A DNA stretch of 64,000 nt from Corynebacterium doosanense CAU 212 = DSM 45436 (lineage in GTDB: Bacteria; Actinomycetota; Actinomycetes; Mycobacteriales; Mycobacteriaceae), in NCBI RefSeq assembly GCF_000767055.1, contig NZ_CP006764.1:372001-436000 (forward strand). Reading direction: 5' to 3'. Positions within the stretch are counted from its first letter, which is position 1. Each line of letters opens with the position of its first letter. Both the position numbers and the translations under genes were made by a program. The notes beneath the pieces are model-generated. The model was not told the DNA's origin. It was given only the letters and a program-made list of their open reading frames with translations, and did not search any database. Positions 40,268-48,961 of this stretch are shown here, piece by piece.

Positions 40268-40561
40268 TTGGAAACCCTACTGCTGGATTACTACAGATAC
40301 CTGGAGTGGGCGCTCTACGCCCTCATCTCCCTCTCCGGGATCTTGGGCGCGGTGCTCGCCGCCACCACCCGCGACGACGCCTACGACGCCGCCGGTCGGC
40401 AGGGCAAATGGGCGTGGACCGGCATTCTTGTGCTGTCGGCCGTCGTGGTGTTCACCAGGATGCCGTTCCTCTCCTGGATCGGCATGGTCGCCATCGGCCT
40501 CTACTGGTTCGACGTGCGCCCGCAGATCAAGGACATCCTGCAGGGCAACTACGGCTGGTAG
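40268..40561 (+). CDS. DUF2516 family membrane protein
   Basis: A 97-residue protein with three hydrophobic segments and a C-terminal DVRPQIKDI motif typical of this actinobacterial family. The apparent start is TTG at 40268, three nucleotides after the preceding TAA; no closer ATG leaves a complete first helix. The stop is directly followed by the next ATG. Function unknown. Confidence 0.8.
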   Translation: METLLLDYYRYLEWALYALISLSGILGAVLAATTRDDAYDAAGRQGKWAWTGILVLSAVVVFTRMPFLSWIGMVAIGLYWFDVRPQIKDILQGNYGW

Positions 40562-41089
40562 ATGGACGACCTCACCTGGCTCAACAGCCGGACAGTGTTC
40601 GCGGCGCTGGCATCTGATGCCAGCGCCGCTGACGTGCGCGCCCAGCTCGCCCGCGCCGTGGCGGCCGGGCATGAGCGTTGTGTCGTGTTCCCCACCCACC
40701 TCGGGCTCGTTCCCGAGGGGATGACCGGCATCGCCGTGGTGGGGTTTCCCACCGGCCGGCACCATTCGCTGGTCAAGGCGGCCGAGGCCCGGCTGGCCGT
40801 GCAGTTCGGCGCGGAGGAGGTCTGGCTGGCGGTGGATGAGACGATCGCCGACGAAAACTCGCTGCTGGCGGACGTGGTGGCCGTGCGGCAGTCGGTGCCG
40901 CCGCCGGTTCGGCTGGCCGTCATTGCGGCCACCGAGGCCGGCGCGCGGGTCGCGTACGCGGCGGGTGCGGAGGGGGCGGTCGTCGATAAGCATCACCGGG
41001 AGGGTGACACCGTGCGGGTGGCGTCGGTCGAGGACGCCGTCGCCGCACTGGAGAGCGGGGCTACGCGGCTGGTTGCGTGGCCTCGTTGA
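40562..41089 (+). CDS. short DeoC-like aldolase-fold protein
   Basis: A 175-residue protein with partial similarity to deoxyribose-phosphate aldolase: VVGFPTGRHHSLVKAAEARLAVQFGAEEVWLAVD parallels the DeoC GFP.G...K..EA..A...GA.E.D pattern, including the position of Asp102. The Schiff-base segment KTSTG is not recognisable; instead GAEGAVVDKHHREG follows, so catalysis as DeoC is doubtful. It starts directly after the DUF2516 stop and overlaps the convergent DUF2993 gene by 29 bp. A full DeoC is about 220-260 residues. It may be a diverged or reduced aldolase. Confidence 0.6.
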   Translation: MDDLTWLNSRTVFAALASDASAADVRAQLARAVAAGHERCVVFPTHLGLVPEGMTGIAVVGFPTGRHHSLVKAAEARLAVQFGAEEVWLAVDETIADENSLLADVVAVRQSVPPPVRLAVIAATEAGARVAYAAGAEGAVVDKHHREGDTVRVASVEDAVAALESGATRLVAWPR

Positions 41090-41852
41090 GCTGACGGAGC
41101 GGGATGTTCTGACCGGTCAGGGTGGTGCGCACGCCGCCGTCGATGACCTCGAGGTTCTCGATCCGCATGCCGTTGGTGTCCAGCTGCCCGGCGACACCGT
41201 CCTGGAGGGTCTGCGTGATCTGCTCCGTGACGGACGCGGGCAGGGCGAAGCCCAGGATCTCCCCGCCGGAGGCGGCGAAGGTGAGCTGACCGTCCTGCTG
41301 GATCGGGGTCAGGGTGAGCACGGCGGCGCCGTGGACGAACTCGACGTCCAGCGCTCCGGCCTCGGGGTTCGCGGTCAGATTCGTCACCGTGAGGTGCTCG
41401 GCCAGCGGGCCGGCATCCGCGGGGACATTCTCCGCGATCTGCTTGCGGATGGTGGCCAGGAGGTAGTCCTGCGGGATCTCGGAGGTGACGACCATGGAGT
41501 CCGCCGTCATCGAGTCGTCGAGGGTCACGCCGTCGAGGTTGACGTCCGCGGCCGGTGCGCCGGAGACGTTGTCACCGTCGATCTGCAGCGTGGACGGGGT
41601 GCGCAGCGAGAACTCGTTGATCTTGCCGCTGGCGATGCCGAAGAGCAGTGGCACCGCGCCGAAGGAGATGTCGACATCCTCCTGGGCGTTGACCTCGGGG
41701 TTCTCCTCCTGATAGCCGGAGCGGATCTGGCCCGCGACAAACATGCGCAGCACGATCTCCGCCACGACCGCGAGGACGATGAGAACGGCGAGGACGATCA
41801 GGACGACTTTGAGGACAGTGCCGCCGGAGCGGGTGGAGGAACGTTGAGCCAT
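41061..41852 (-). CDS. DUF2993 (LmeA-like) exported membrane-anchored protein
   Basis: A 263-residue protein: a basic start (MAQRSSTRSGG), one N-terminal hydrophobic helix (about residues 12-34), then a beta-rich outside domain typical of DUF2993. Mycobacterial LmeA of this family affects lipomannan elongation; a similar envelope role is possible here. ATG 41852 is chosen; an upstream GTG-like frame only adds MCGTLFP. A methyltransferase gene lies 27 bp upstream on the same strand. Confidence 0.75.
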   Translation of the reverse strand: MAQRSSTRSGGTVLKVVLIVLAVLIVLAVVAEIVLRMFVAGQIRSGYQEENPEVNAQEDVDISFGAVPLLFGIASGKINEFSLRTPSTLQIDGDNVSGAPAADVNLDGVTLDDSMTADSMVVTSEIPQDYLLATIRKQIAENVPADAGPLAEHLTVTNLTANPEAGALDVEFVHGAAVLTLTPIQQDGQLTFAASGGEILGFALPASVTEQITQTLQDGVAGQLDTNGMRIENLEVIDGGVRTTLTGQNIPLRQLNEATQPAA

Positions 41853-41879
41853 GGGAAAGAGTGTGCCACACACTCACCC

Positions 41880-42680
41880 TCAGGCGACGGACTCCCAGGG
41901 AACCGTGAGCACCGCATCGCGCGAGCGGTGACGGGCGACGATCAGGGGGATTCCCTCGCCGCGGAGCAGCTCGAGCGCCTTCTCCCAGCGCACCCGCGGG
42001 CCGTAGGGCTCCCACCCCGCGGCGTGGTCCCAGGCCTGGTCGGCGGCGCGCAGCAGGGCGTGGATCCGCTCGCCCTCCCGGTTGCGGTGGATGAGGATCT
42101 TGGGCAGGCGCTCGGCGACGTCGGAGGGTTTCGACACGTCGGCAGGATCCCAGGCCAGGGTGAGGGAGCGGGGGCCGGAGGCGTCGATAAGCACCCATGC
42201 GGCGCGGCGCCCGATCTCGTCGCAGGTGCCCTCGATGAACTGGCCGCCGGGGGCGAGGCGGCGTGTGACGGTCTCCCACACGGGTTCGACCTGGTCGACG
42301 TCGTACTGGCGCAGCACGTTGAAGGCACGCACGAGGTGGGGGCGGTAGCCGGCGAGCTCAAAACCGCCGAGTTCGAAACGCACGCCGTCACGCGGGGGAA
42401 GCACCCTGGCCGGGTCGATCTCCAGGCCCACGACCTCCACGTCCGGGTTGACCCGGCGCAGCCAGCGGGCCCATTCCACCGTGGTGGTGTGCGAGGCGCC
42501 GTAACCGACGTCGAGGGCCAGGGGCCGCTCGCCGCTCAGCGTCGCGCGGACGGCTGGCTGGGCAATGCTCCACCGGTCGGAGCGGCGCAGACGGTTGACG
42601 CCGGTGGTGCCGCGGGTGATGACACCAAAAGGCCGACCACGGCCACCTCCGGCGCGGAGGTTGTGCGCGTGATCGGCCAT
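41880..42680 (-). CDS. class I SAM-dependent methyltransferase
   Basis: A 266-residue protein. The SAM-binding segment is LDVGYGASHTTTVEWAR (motif I with Tyr-Gly-Ala in place of Gly-Cys-Gly), then an acidic residue in VVGLEIDPAR, and an FNVLRQY segment in the next helix. The N-terminus is basic and Gly-rich (RAGGGRGRPFGVITRG). Substrate unknown. Starts 10 bp after the DUF2505 gene's stop on the same strand, so it is operonic with it. Confidence 0.72.
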   Translation of the reverse strand: MADHAHNLRAGGGRGRPFGVITRGTTGVNRLRRSDRWSIAQPAVRATLSGERPLALDVGYGASHTTTVEWARWLRRVNPDVEVVGLEIDPARVLPPRDGVRFELGGFELAGYRPHLVRAFNVLRQYDVDQVEPVWETVTRRLAPGGQFIEGTCDEIGRRAAWVLIDASGPRSLTLAWDPADVSKPSDVAERLPKILIHRNREGERIHALLRAADQAWDHAAGWEPYGPRVRWEKALELLRGEGIPLIVARHRSRDAVLTVPWESVA

Positions 42681-42690
42681 CGGGTCGAAC

Positions 42691-43167
42691 TTAGAGGTTT
42701 TCGGCGATCCACTTCGAGGTCAGGTCAGCCTCGTTCTGGAACAGCTCACCGAGGGCGTCGCCGACCTTGGGCTCGATGGCGGGGCCCATGAACGGGATGT
42801 TCACGGAGACCTCGTTCTCGTAGGCCAAGGTGGTGTTCTCGCCGGCGGCAGCCAGGGTGGCCACGCCGGAGAAGTCCACCGGGGTGCCCTTGACGTCGGC
42901 GTTGTAGGTGTACTTGTCGCCCTCGAGGGTGACGGTGCGCTTGACCTTCAGTGCCTGGGAAACCATGGCACGCACGGCCTCGGGAAGGAGGGTGACCGGC
43001 AGGACCTCGAACAGGGTGACCTCACCGGGCTTGAACTCGGCGACCTCGCCGGCCTCGGGGGAGAGGTTCTCGGCGATGTAGCGCCAGTACTCTTCGCTGG
43101 CGAATGCCTGCTGAACCTTATCCAGCGGCTGATTGACAGTTGCGGTGGTTTCGCTACGGGTTGACAT
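42691..43167 (-). CDS. DUF2505 family protein (SRPBCC-like)
   Basis: A 158-residue protein with no signal peptide, fitting DUF2505: the start is SETTATVNQPLDKVQQAFASEEYWRYIAENL, as in START/SRPBCC-type ligand-binding proteins, with a GVATLAAAGENTTLAYENEVSVNIPFMG strand region. It may bind a hydrophobic ligand. Divergent from murB with only 24 bp between starts. Confidence 0.8.
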   Translation of the reverse strand: MSTRSETTATVNQPLDKVQQAFASEEYWRYIAENLSPEAGEVAEFKPGEVTLFEVLPVTLLPEAVRAMVSQALKVKRTVTLEGDKYTYNADVKGTPVDFSGVATLAAAGENTTLAYENEVSVNIPFMGPAIEPKVGDALGELFQNEADLTSKWIAENL

Positions 43168-43191
43168 GTCCGACAGACTACCGTGAATCGG

Positions 43192-44274
43192 GTGTCTGAT
43201 TCACTTATGCCCCACAGTCTCGCCGACGTCCCCGGTCTCCGCGTCGACCCCGTGTCCTTTGCCGAGCTGACCACCCTGCGCCTCGGCGGCACCCCGCGGC
43301 TGGGGGTGCGGTGCGCGACGCAGGAGGCCATCGTTGCTGCGTGCTCGCTTATCGACGGCCCTTTCCTCGTGGTCGGCGGAGGCTCGAACCTCGTGGTTGC
43401 CGAGGGGTCGCTGGACCTCACGGCGGTGATCCTGGAGAACTCTTCGGTCACCTTCGGATCCGATGGCCTGGTCCGCGCGGAGGCGGGCGCGGTGTGGGAT
43501 GACGTGGTCGCGGGTGCCGTCGAGCGTGGGCTCGGGGGCATCGAGTGCCTGTCCGGGATCCCGGGCTCGGCCGGTGCAACCCCGGTGCAGAACGTCGGCG
43601 CGTACGGCGCGGAGATCTCCGACGTGCTCACGCAGGTCAAGCTGTACGACCGGGAGACGGGTTCGGTGTCGTGGGAGCCAGCGTCGTCGCTGGAGCTGGC
43701 GTACCGCTACTCCAACCTCAAGTTCACCCAGCGAGCGGTGGTGCTGGAGATCGAGCTGCAGCTGACCACCGACGGGCTGTCGCGGCCGCTGCGCTTCGGC
43801 CAGCTCGCGGGTGAGGCGGGGGAGCGCCGGCCGGTGGCCGAGGTGCGCTCGGAGGTGTTGGCGCTGCGCCGCGGCAAGGGCATGGTGCTCGAGCCGGAAG
43901 ACCACGACACCTGGTCCGCCGGATCCTTCTTCACCAACCCCATCGTGCCGTCGGCGGTGGCCGACGCCGTGCGCGCGCGGGTTGCGGAGGAGCGGGGCAA
44001 GGAGGACGCCGCGCGGATGCCGGCGTGGCCCGCGGGCGATGAGGTCAAACTCTCCGCGGCCTGGCTCATCGAACGTGCCGGTTTCCCGCGCGGCTACCCG
44101 GGCGAGGGAGCCCCGGCCCGGCTGTCCACCAAACACACCCTGGCGCTGACCAATCGTGGGTCCGCCACAGCGGATGACCTGATCGCGCTGGCCAGGGACA
44201 TTCGCGCGGGTGTGCTCTCCGCGTTCGACGTGACGCTGGAGCCCGAGCCCGTGTGGGTGGGGGCGTCGATCTAG
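43192..44274 (+). CDS. murB: UDP-N-acetylenolpyruvoylglucosamine reductase
   Basis: A 360-residue FAD enzyme of peptidoglycan synthesis that reduces UDP-GlcNAc-enolpyruvate to UDP-MurNAc with NADPH. The FAD site VVGGGSNLVVAE, the GGIECLSGIPGSAGATPVQNVGAYG block with catalytic Arg/Tyr region YRYSNLKF, and the reductase Ser in WSAGSFFTNP are present, as is the C-terminal Glu region (LEPEPVWVG). GTG 43192 is preferred: TACCGT (43179-43184) ends 7 nt before it, and this start aligns with the C. glutamicum N-terminus. GTG 43183 and ATG 43207 are alternatives. Confidence 0.93.
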   Translation: MSDSLMPHSLADVPGLRVDPVSFAELTTLRLGGTPRLGVRCATQEAIVAACSLIDGPFLVVGGGSNLVVAEGSLDLTAVILENSSVTFGSDGLVRAEAGAVWDDVVAGAVERGLGGIECLSGIPGSAGATPVQNVGAYGAEISDVLTQVKLYDRETGSVSWEPASSLELAYRYSNLKFTQRAVVLEIELQLTTDGLSRPLRFGQLAGEAGERRPVAEVRSEVLALRRGKGMVLEPEDHDTWSAGSFFTNPIVPSAVADAVRARVAEERGKEDAARMPAWPAGDEVKLSAAWLIERAGFPRGYPGEGAPARLSTKHTLALTNRGSATADDLIALARDIRAGVLSAFDVTLEPEPVWVGASI

Positions 44275-44317
44275 CTTTCCCGGGAACCGCTGCGGGGTGA
44301 GGCGGGTCTAAGGAGTC

Positions 44318-45841
44318 ATGATCTCACCGACCTCCATTCTCCGCCGCCCAGTGTGTGTCACCGACCCCGCCGCGCTGCTCGTGGACCTGCACCGGCTGCT
44401 TGTCGAGGACGACACCGCGCGCCGGGCCGCCCTGCTCGCCCGTGTGCAAATCCTCGGCAGAGACCCGTCCCACGAGGCGCTGCGGGAGCTGCTGGGCCTG
44501 GAGGCGGTGCTGCCCCGGGGAAAGGCGCGTAGCCGAGTCGTGCGGGTGCTCGCCGAACGTGGGGACACCGACCCCGAGTGGCAGCAGGCGCTCATGGACT
44601 GGACCATCGACGAGGTCCACCGGGTGGATGATCCCTGGGGGGAGCGGATCACGCTGGAATGCCGGATCACCTCGGGACGCGAGGTGCTGTCGCTGAGCGT
44701 GGGCGCGGACCTGACCAGCGGCAAAGTCACCGGCACGACCCTTCAGGAGGATTTTCCTGCCTGCGCGGGTGCCCGCACGGAGGTGTCGGTCGAGGAGGCG
44801 GGCGGCTATCTTCTCCGGTCCGATGCGTCGACGTGGCTGCGTCGGATGCTGCCGCGACCCCTCCTCCCCGCCCATCTCGACGACGTCGTGATCGAGGAGT
44901 ACATCGAGTTCGACCGCTCGTGGGAAGCCAGGGCGCTGGGGAGCGACGAGGTCGCACGGGACTTCGTCCGGGAGGTGCTGGTGGCCCTGGTCAGGGAGAC
45001 GGGTTTCGCGTCCCGTGGATGCTCGTCCGTACGTCTCGGCCAGATTCTGCGCGAACTCTGGCGGAACAGCGAGGTGCCGCTGCCCCAGGTTTTCCACCAG
45101 GCACGCGGAGTCCGCACGTACCTCTCCTGGCTCTTCGGGCAGAATGACGCCCCCGCCGACCTGGTTCTACGTTGCTTCGCCGCGGTCGACGACGAGGCGT
45201 TTCGCACCCGCTGGCTGTTGGCGGAGCTGACCTACGACGACCATACGGAGGACTACTTCGGACAACCGGTGGTGAGCTTCGACGACGCCTACTTCCCGCC
45301 CAGCGGTAATTGGAGCTGGCGCCGCGAGCAGGAGGAGGGGTCGGACTGGGAGCAGGTAGTGGACCGCGCGGGTGGGATTGATGAACTGCTGAACATCGAC
45401 ACCGATCCGCTCCCCGCCGAAGCACTCGACGTCTCGCTGCTGGAGAGGGAAATCGTCGACCGCGTCACCATGTGGAGCGACTACATCGACGAGTTCCTCG
45501 ACGTGCACCCGTACCCCGCCGAGGTGAGGACCGCGTGTCGACGGCTACTTGCCGACGTAGCCGCCATCCAACCCAAGGTCTTTCACCGGCAGTGCAGCGA
45601 CGAACGCGGAGCCGCCGGGATCATCCTGGCCGTGTTCCTCCTCAACGAGATGACCTCCCCGGACGACAGGTTGGCCGCGTTTTTCTCACTGGCCAGCCCG
45701 GTGAGTGACCGCGCGCGGGGATTCCTCGACAAGCTGGGTTTGCTGGGCGGGCAGCGGGGTCACGTGCGTTACCTGCTGGCGACTCAACGGGAGAGCCTGG
45801 CCAAAAGTGCGCACGTGCGCACTAAATCTGAACCAGCATGA
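44318..45841 (+). CDS. 507-residue protein of unknown function
   Basis: No family recognised. The protein is acidic, without signal peptide or membrane helix. The first 110 residues are Arg/Leu-rich and helical, resembling a short repeat region. The middle contains WSW-RREQEEGSDW and several Asp-rich segments. The last 100 residues are helical and contain QRGHVRYLLATQRESLAKSAHV, a basic tail. Codon use matches neighbours. It overlaps the convergent gene at 45822 by 20 bp. ATG 44318 lies 3 nt after a TAAGGAG element. Function unknown; it could be a strain-restricted gene next to murB. Confidence 0.7.
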   Translation: MISPTSILRRPVCVTDPAALLVDLHRLLVEDDTARRAALLARVQILGRDPSHEALRELLGLEAVLPRGKARSRVVRVLAERGDTDPEWQQALMDWTIDEVHRVDDPWGERITLECRITSGREVLSLSVGADLTSGKVTGTTLQEDFPACAGARTEVSVEEAGGYLLRSDASTWLRRMLPRPLLPAHLDDVVIEEYIEFDRSWEARALGSDEVARDFVREVLVALVRETGFASRGCSSVRLGQILRELWRNSEVPLPQVFHQARGVRTYLSWLFGQNDAPADLVLRCFAAVDDEAFRTRWLLAELTYDDHTEDYFGQPVVSFDDAYFPPSGNWSWRREQEEGSDWEQVVDRAGGIDELLNIDTDPLPAEALDVSLLEREIVDRVTMWSDYIDEFLDVHPYPAEVRTACRRLLADVAAIQPKVFHRQCSDERGAAGIILAVFLLNEMTSPDDRLAAFFSLASPVSDRARGFLDKLGLLGGQRGHVRYLLATQRESLAKSAHVRTKSEPA

Positions 45842-46550
45842 TCGCGGCCCGGATGAAGTCGGACACGTCCGTCCGGCCCTTCTCCTCCCACCATTCGCTG
45901 GCCATGGAGAAGGGGCGGATGACTCCGCGCTCGGCGTCGGCGAGCACGATCTCCTCCACGTCGTCCTCGACGAGCAGCACCCACCGCAGGCCCGTGGCCG
46001 CGGCGATCTGCTCACCGGCGGCGGTGCCGACGAGGTGGATGACATCGTCCGCGGTGGCCGGGTCCTCGAACGCCTTCATCTTCCACTCGGGGCGGCCCGC
46101 GTCGATGAATGTGACCAGAGCTTCGGGGGAATGGAGCGCGCCGAGCTTCTTCAACAGCGGGACCAGCTGGTCGATGGTGTCCCGGTCTCCCGGGTCGAGC
46201 TCCTCGAGCAGCATCGCCGTGCCGTCCGTGGGCCGATCCAGGCCGACATCGGTGGTGGCCTGCCAGCCGTCGTAAAGCCCCCCGAGATCCAGGGCCAGTT
46301 CCGTGAAACGTCTGCGTAGGCCGGCGATGGTGGGTTCGTTCGCGGGGAGGTCGGTGCGACGGACGGTGAGCGCCCAGGTGTTGTCGACCGGGCGGATGTC
46401 GCCCACCTGGGTCCAGCCCTCGAGCTGACCCAGTAGTTCGAGCGCGGCTTGCTCCGTGGGCAGGAAGAAAAAATGGTCCTGCGGGCGTGGGCGGGAGAGG
46501 TCGGAGCGTTTGGCCAGGATGCTCAGGAGTGTGCTGTCGTCGGGGTGCAT
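45822..46550 (-). CDS. protein with RraB-like N-terminus and DUF3806-like C-terminus
   Basis: A 242-residue cytoplasmic protein. The first 100 residues contain QDHFFFLPTEQAALELLGQLEGW, resembling the RraB (RNase E regulator B) fold; the second half contains LGALHSPEALVTFIDAGRP and TAAGEQIAAATGLRWVLLVEDDVEEIVLADA, resembling DUF3806. No catalytic residues evident. The next gene on the same strand (46552) begins directly after it. Confidence 0.6.
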   Translation of the reverse strand: MHPDDSTLLSILAKRSDLSRPRPQDHFFFLPTEQAALELLGQLEGWTQVGDIRPVDNTWALTVRRTDLPANEPTIAGLRRRFTELALDLGGLYDGWQATTDVGLDRPTDGTAMLLEELDPGDRDTIDQLVPLLKKLGALHSPEALVTFIDAGRPEWKMKAFEDPATADDVIHLVGTAAGEQIAAATGLRWVLLVEDDVEEIVLADAERGVIRPFSMASEWWEEKGRTDVSDFIRAAIMLVQI

Positions 46551-46551
46551 G

Positions 46552-47274
46552 TCAGATGCGTCCCGCCAGCACCGTCACGGGCCAGGTCACGCGGCGACGG
46601 AGTTGCGCATCGCCCCATGCCCGGGCCAGCTCGGCCTGGAATGCCTCCGCCTCCTCGCGTGCGCCGGGTGATTTCAGAGCGGACCAGGTGCCCAGATAGC
46701 CGATGAACTGCTCCAGCGTGAGGTCGCGGACGATGTCGGGGCTCTCGATGCCGATGCGCTCGAAGGGGAAGGTAATGTCCGCGAGCTGGTTCTCCACGTG
46801 CCGGCGCTCCGGTTCCCAGTGGCGGTGGAAATCACCCCAGTAGAAGTCCTGGTACATCTCGTTCAGGCCTTCCAGGTGGCAGAGACCGTAGGAGATCAGC
46901 GCGATCGCGGCGCCGGGTGCGGCCACGCGCCGGGCCTCGTCGTAGAAGGCATCCAGGTCCGGAAACCAGTGCACGGCCTGGGCCACGGTGATGAGGTCGA
47001 CGGAGTTGTCTGCAGCAGGCAGCTGGGACGCGGTACCCACCTCGAAGCGCACGTTGTCCGGGCCGGTGGCGTTGGCCACCTGGCTCTCGCTCGGGTCGGC
47101 ACCCAGCACCTGGTCGAAGTACGCGCCCATTTTCGCCGTGAGCTGACCGGTGCCGCAGCCGACGTCGAGTGCGCACGTGCGGTGTGCGGGAAGCTCCGCC
47201 AGCAGGGCGGGGAGCTCGTCGGGGTAGCTCGGCCGGTGGGCGGCGTAGTCGGAGCCGGAGTCGAAGAGGTTCAT
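46552..47274 (-). CDS. class I SAM-dependent methyltransferase
   Basis: A 240-residue enzyme. Motif I is LDVGCGTGQLTAKMG (about residues 37-51), followed by the acidic residue in LGADPSESQ and DLITVAQAVHWF for motif post I-II. It resembles small-molecule methyltransferases of the UbiE/COQ5 and Crg1-like groups, without a substrate clue. Its stop is one nucleotide from the neighbouring gene's start, so they are likely co-transcribed. Confidence 0.85.
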   Translation of the reverse strand: MNLFDSGSDYAAHRPSYPDELPALLAELPAHRTCALDVGCGTGQLTAKMGAYFDQVLGADPSESQVANATGPDNVRFEVGTASQLPAADNSVDLITVAQAVHWFPDLDAFYDEARRVAAPGAAIALISYGLCHLEGLNEMYQDFYWGDFHRHWEPERRHVENQLADITFPFERIGIESPDIVRDLTLEQFIGYLGTWSALKSPGAREEAEAFQAELARAWGDAQLRRRVTWPVTVLAGRI

Positions 47275-47409
47275 GGTTTCCGAGGGTACCGCGAGGTCCG
47301 CGGGCCACTCTCAAAAATCCGTTCGATATGTCCGGACAATCTGTCCACCCCTCCCGATAGTGTGCGTCCTCACCAGCCCCACAGAACCCCCGGAGAGGAA
47401 TCGGACACC

Positions 47410-48315
47410 ATGAACGCCACCAAGCCCGTCGCTGTCATCCATTTCGACAAACATGAGTTTCGCGCCCCGCGCATCGCCGTGACCGCCGCCCTCGACGGGG
47501 TGGCCTGCTACTTCGTCAACGCGCCCGCTGCCTCGAAGCTCGACGAGCTCGGCGCGATTGTCGAGACCTTCCGGTATCTGTGGCGCCGCGAGTGCGGCGG
47601 CATGATCCTTTACGTCGGGCACCCGGTGATCAGGGAGCTTCTCGACGACCTGTCCAGCCACTACCCCGGCCTGGAAATCCGCTCGCTGGTCACCGGTGAA
47701 AAAATGCGGCGAACCTGGGACGCCTGTCGCCGGGCGCATACGCGCAACGTGGGTGTGAAGGAGAAGCCGAGGGTGGAGCGGACCGAGCACCGGGTGGCCG
47801 CCACGGATGCGTCCAAGAAGAAGACTGACAACACGGTCGGAATCGCCGTGGTGTCGTCGGACGGCAGCGTGAAGATGAGCAACGTCGATGCCCGCACCGT
47901 CCTCGACGGCGAGTTCGCCGCCATCAGGCTGGCGGTGAGGCAGGCGGTGGAATCGAAGACCGTGCGCAGCATCGAGATCCTCACCGATTCGCTGACCGCG
48001 GCCACGGCGATCAACACCCGCGGGCATGCGGTGAACCAGGGCGCGGGAAGGCACGAGGCGAGTTGCTGCAGTGAGCTTCGAAATGCCACCGCCCTCGGCA
48101 TCGACGTGCGGGTCATCTGGGTGCGAGGTCACGCCGGGCACCCGCTCAACGAGCTCGCTCACCGCGCGGCCATGGCCTCGCGGAGGTGTCGCCAGTGGGG
48201 GCAGTCCTCGGAGCAGTTCCGCCGGAGTCTCACCGCTGAACTCCGCGAGGTTCTGGCCGCGGCAGGAGAAACTGTCCAGACGTCTGGACTGTCATCGGAC
48301 AGGTATTGCGCCTAA
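47410..48315 (+). CDS. RNase H-like domain protein with an extra N-terminal domain
   Basis: A 301-residue protein. The C-terminal half (about residues 130-260) has the RNase H layout: an acidic ATDASKKK strand, DGEFAAI (Glu), LTDSLTA (Asp) and WVRGHAGHPLNELAHRAA, matching the fourth-acid loop. The N-terminal ~125 residues form an unrecognised domain with YFVNAP and VGHPVI strands, perhaps an inactive relative or specificity part. It may degrade RNA in hybrids or be a specialised nuclease. GAGAGGA lies before ATG 47410; the frame is open further upstream into the neighbouring gene region. Confidence 0.75.
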   Translation: MNATKPVAVIHFDKHEFRAPRIAVTAALDGVACYFVNAPAASKLDELGAIVETFRYLWRRECGGMILYVGHPVIRELLDDLSSHYPGLEIRSLVTGEKMRRTWDACRRAHTRNVGVKEKPRVERTEHRVAATDASKKKTDNTVGIAVVSSDGSVKMSNVDARTVLDGEFAAIRLAVRQAVESKTVRSIEILTDSLTAATAINTRGHAVNQGAGRHEASCCSELRNATALGIDVRVIWVRGHAGHPLNELAHRAAMASRRCRQWGQSSEQFRRSLTAELREVLAAAGETVQTSGLSSDRYCA

Positions 48316-48899
48316 CCCTGGGAAAGGTCGAGGCTGCTCACCGCGGAAGCGTTCGCCGGCGGGGTGTAGCCGGTGACCCGCAGGGCAGAACCGTCCCACT
48401 CGAAGACCACACTCTCGGTCTCGGTGATGCCGGCCGCCGTGCTTCCGGTCCGGTGCCCGAGCTCGACGGACAGGGCGCGGTCGCTGATGCGCTGGACGCT
48501 CTCGATGGATTCACTGACCACGGGCGCCGGGGCCGCGATCATCTCGCCGTCGTGAAAGAGCACCAGCGCCTCGACCATGCTCGCCCCGGTGTGGGCGGGG
48601 CCGTTACCCGGCGTGCCCAGGCTGCCGCCGAGCTCGACCCAGCTGAGCTTCGCGCAAGGATCGAAGTTGTCCTCGGTGTTGTCGACGTACAGGGACATTG
48701 AGGTGTTCGTCGGGATCGGCGAATCCGGCAGCGCGGGGGCCGAGGCGGTGCAGTCCTCGGTGTGCTGGGTGGTCTCGCTGGCAAGCGCAGCCGCCGTGGT
48801 CGCCACCGGGGTGGGGGTGACCATTCCGGCGGAGGGCTCGGCGGCGCATCCAGCGAGAACCAGGGCGGCGAAGGGCAGGATGGCGAGTGTGAGTTTCAC
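48312..48899 (-). CDS. LppP/LprE-like lipoprotein
   Basis: A 195-residue exported protein. GTG 48899 gives a signal peptide with lipobox VLAGC (Cys16). The mature part has a Thr/Ala-rich linker, then DPCAKLSWVELGG, VEALVLFHDGEMI and a Ser/Val-rich region, resembling the LppP/LprE mycobacterial family (family assignment by pattern memory only). Role at the cell surface unknown. Its stop overlaps the end of the RNase H gene by four nucleotides. Confidence 0.65.
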   Translation of the reverse strand: MKLTLAILPFAALVLAGCAAEPSAGMVTPTPVATTAAALASETTQHTEDCTASAPALPDSPIPTNTSMSLYVDNTEDNFDPCAKLSWVELGGSLGTPGNGPAHTGASMVEALVLFHDGEMIAAPAPVVSESIESVQRISDRALSVELGHRTGSTAAGITETESVVFEWDGSALRVTGYTPPANASAVSSLDLSQG

Positions 48900-48961
48900 G
48901 CCTCCCACTCTAAGACCGGGGCAACCGCCCACGGCAGGCTCCGGGGAGTGACCCCCGGAAA

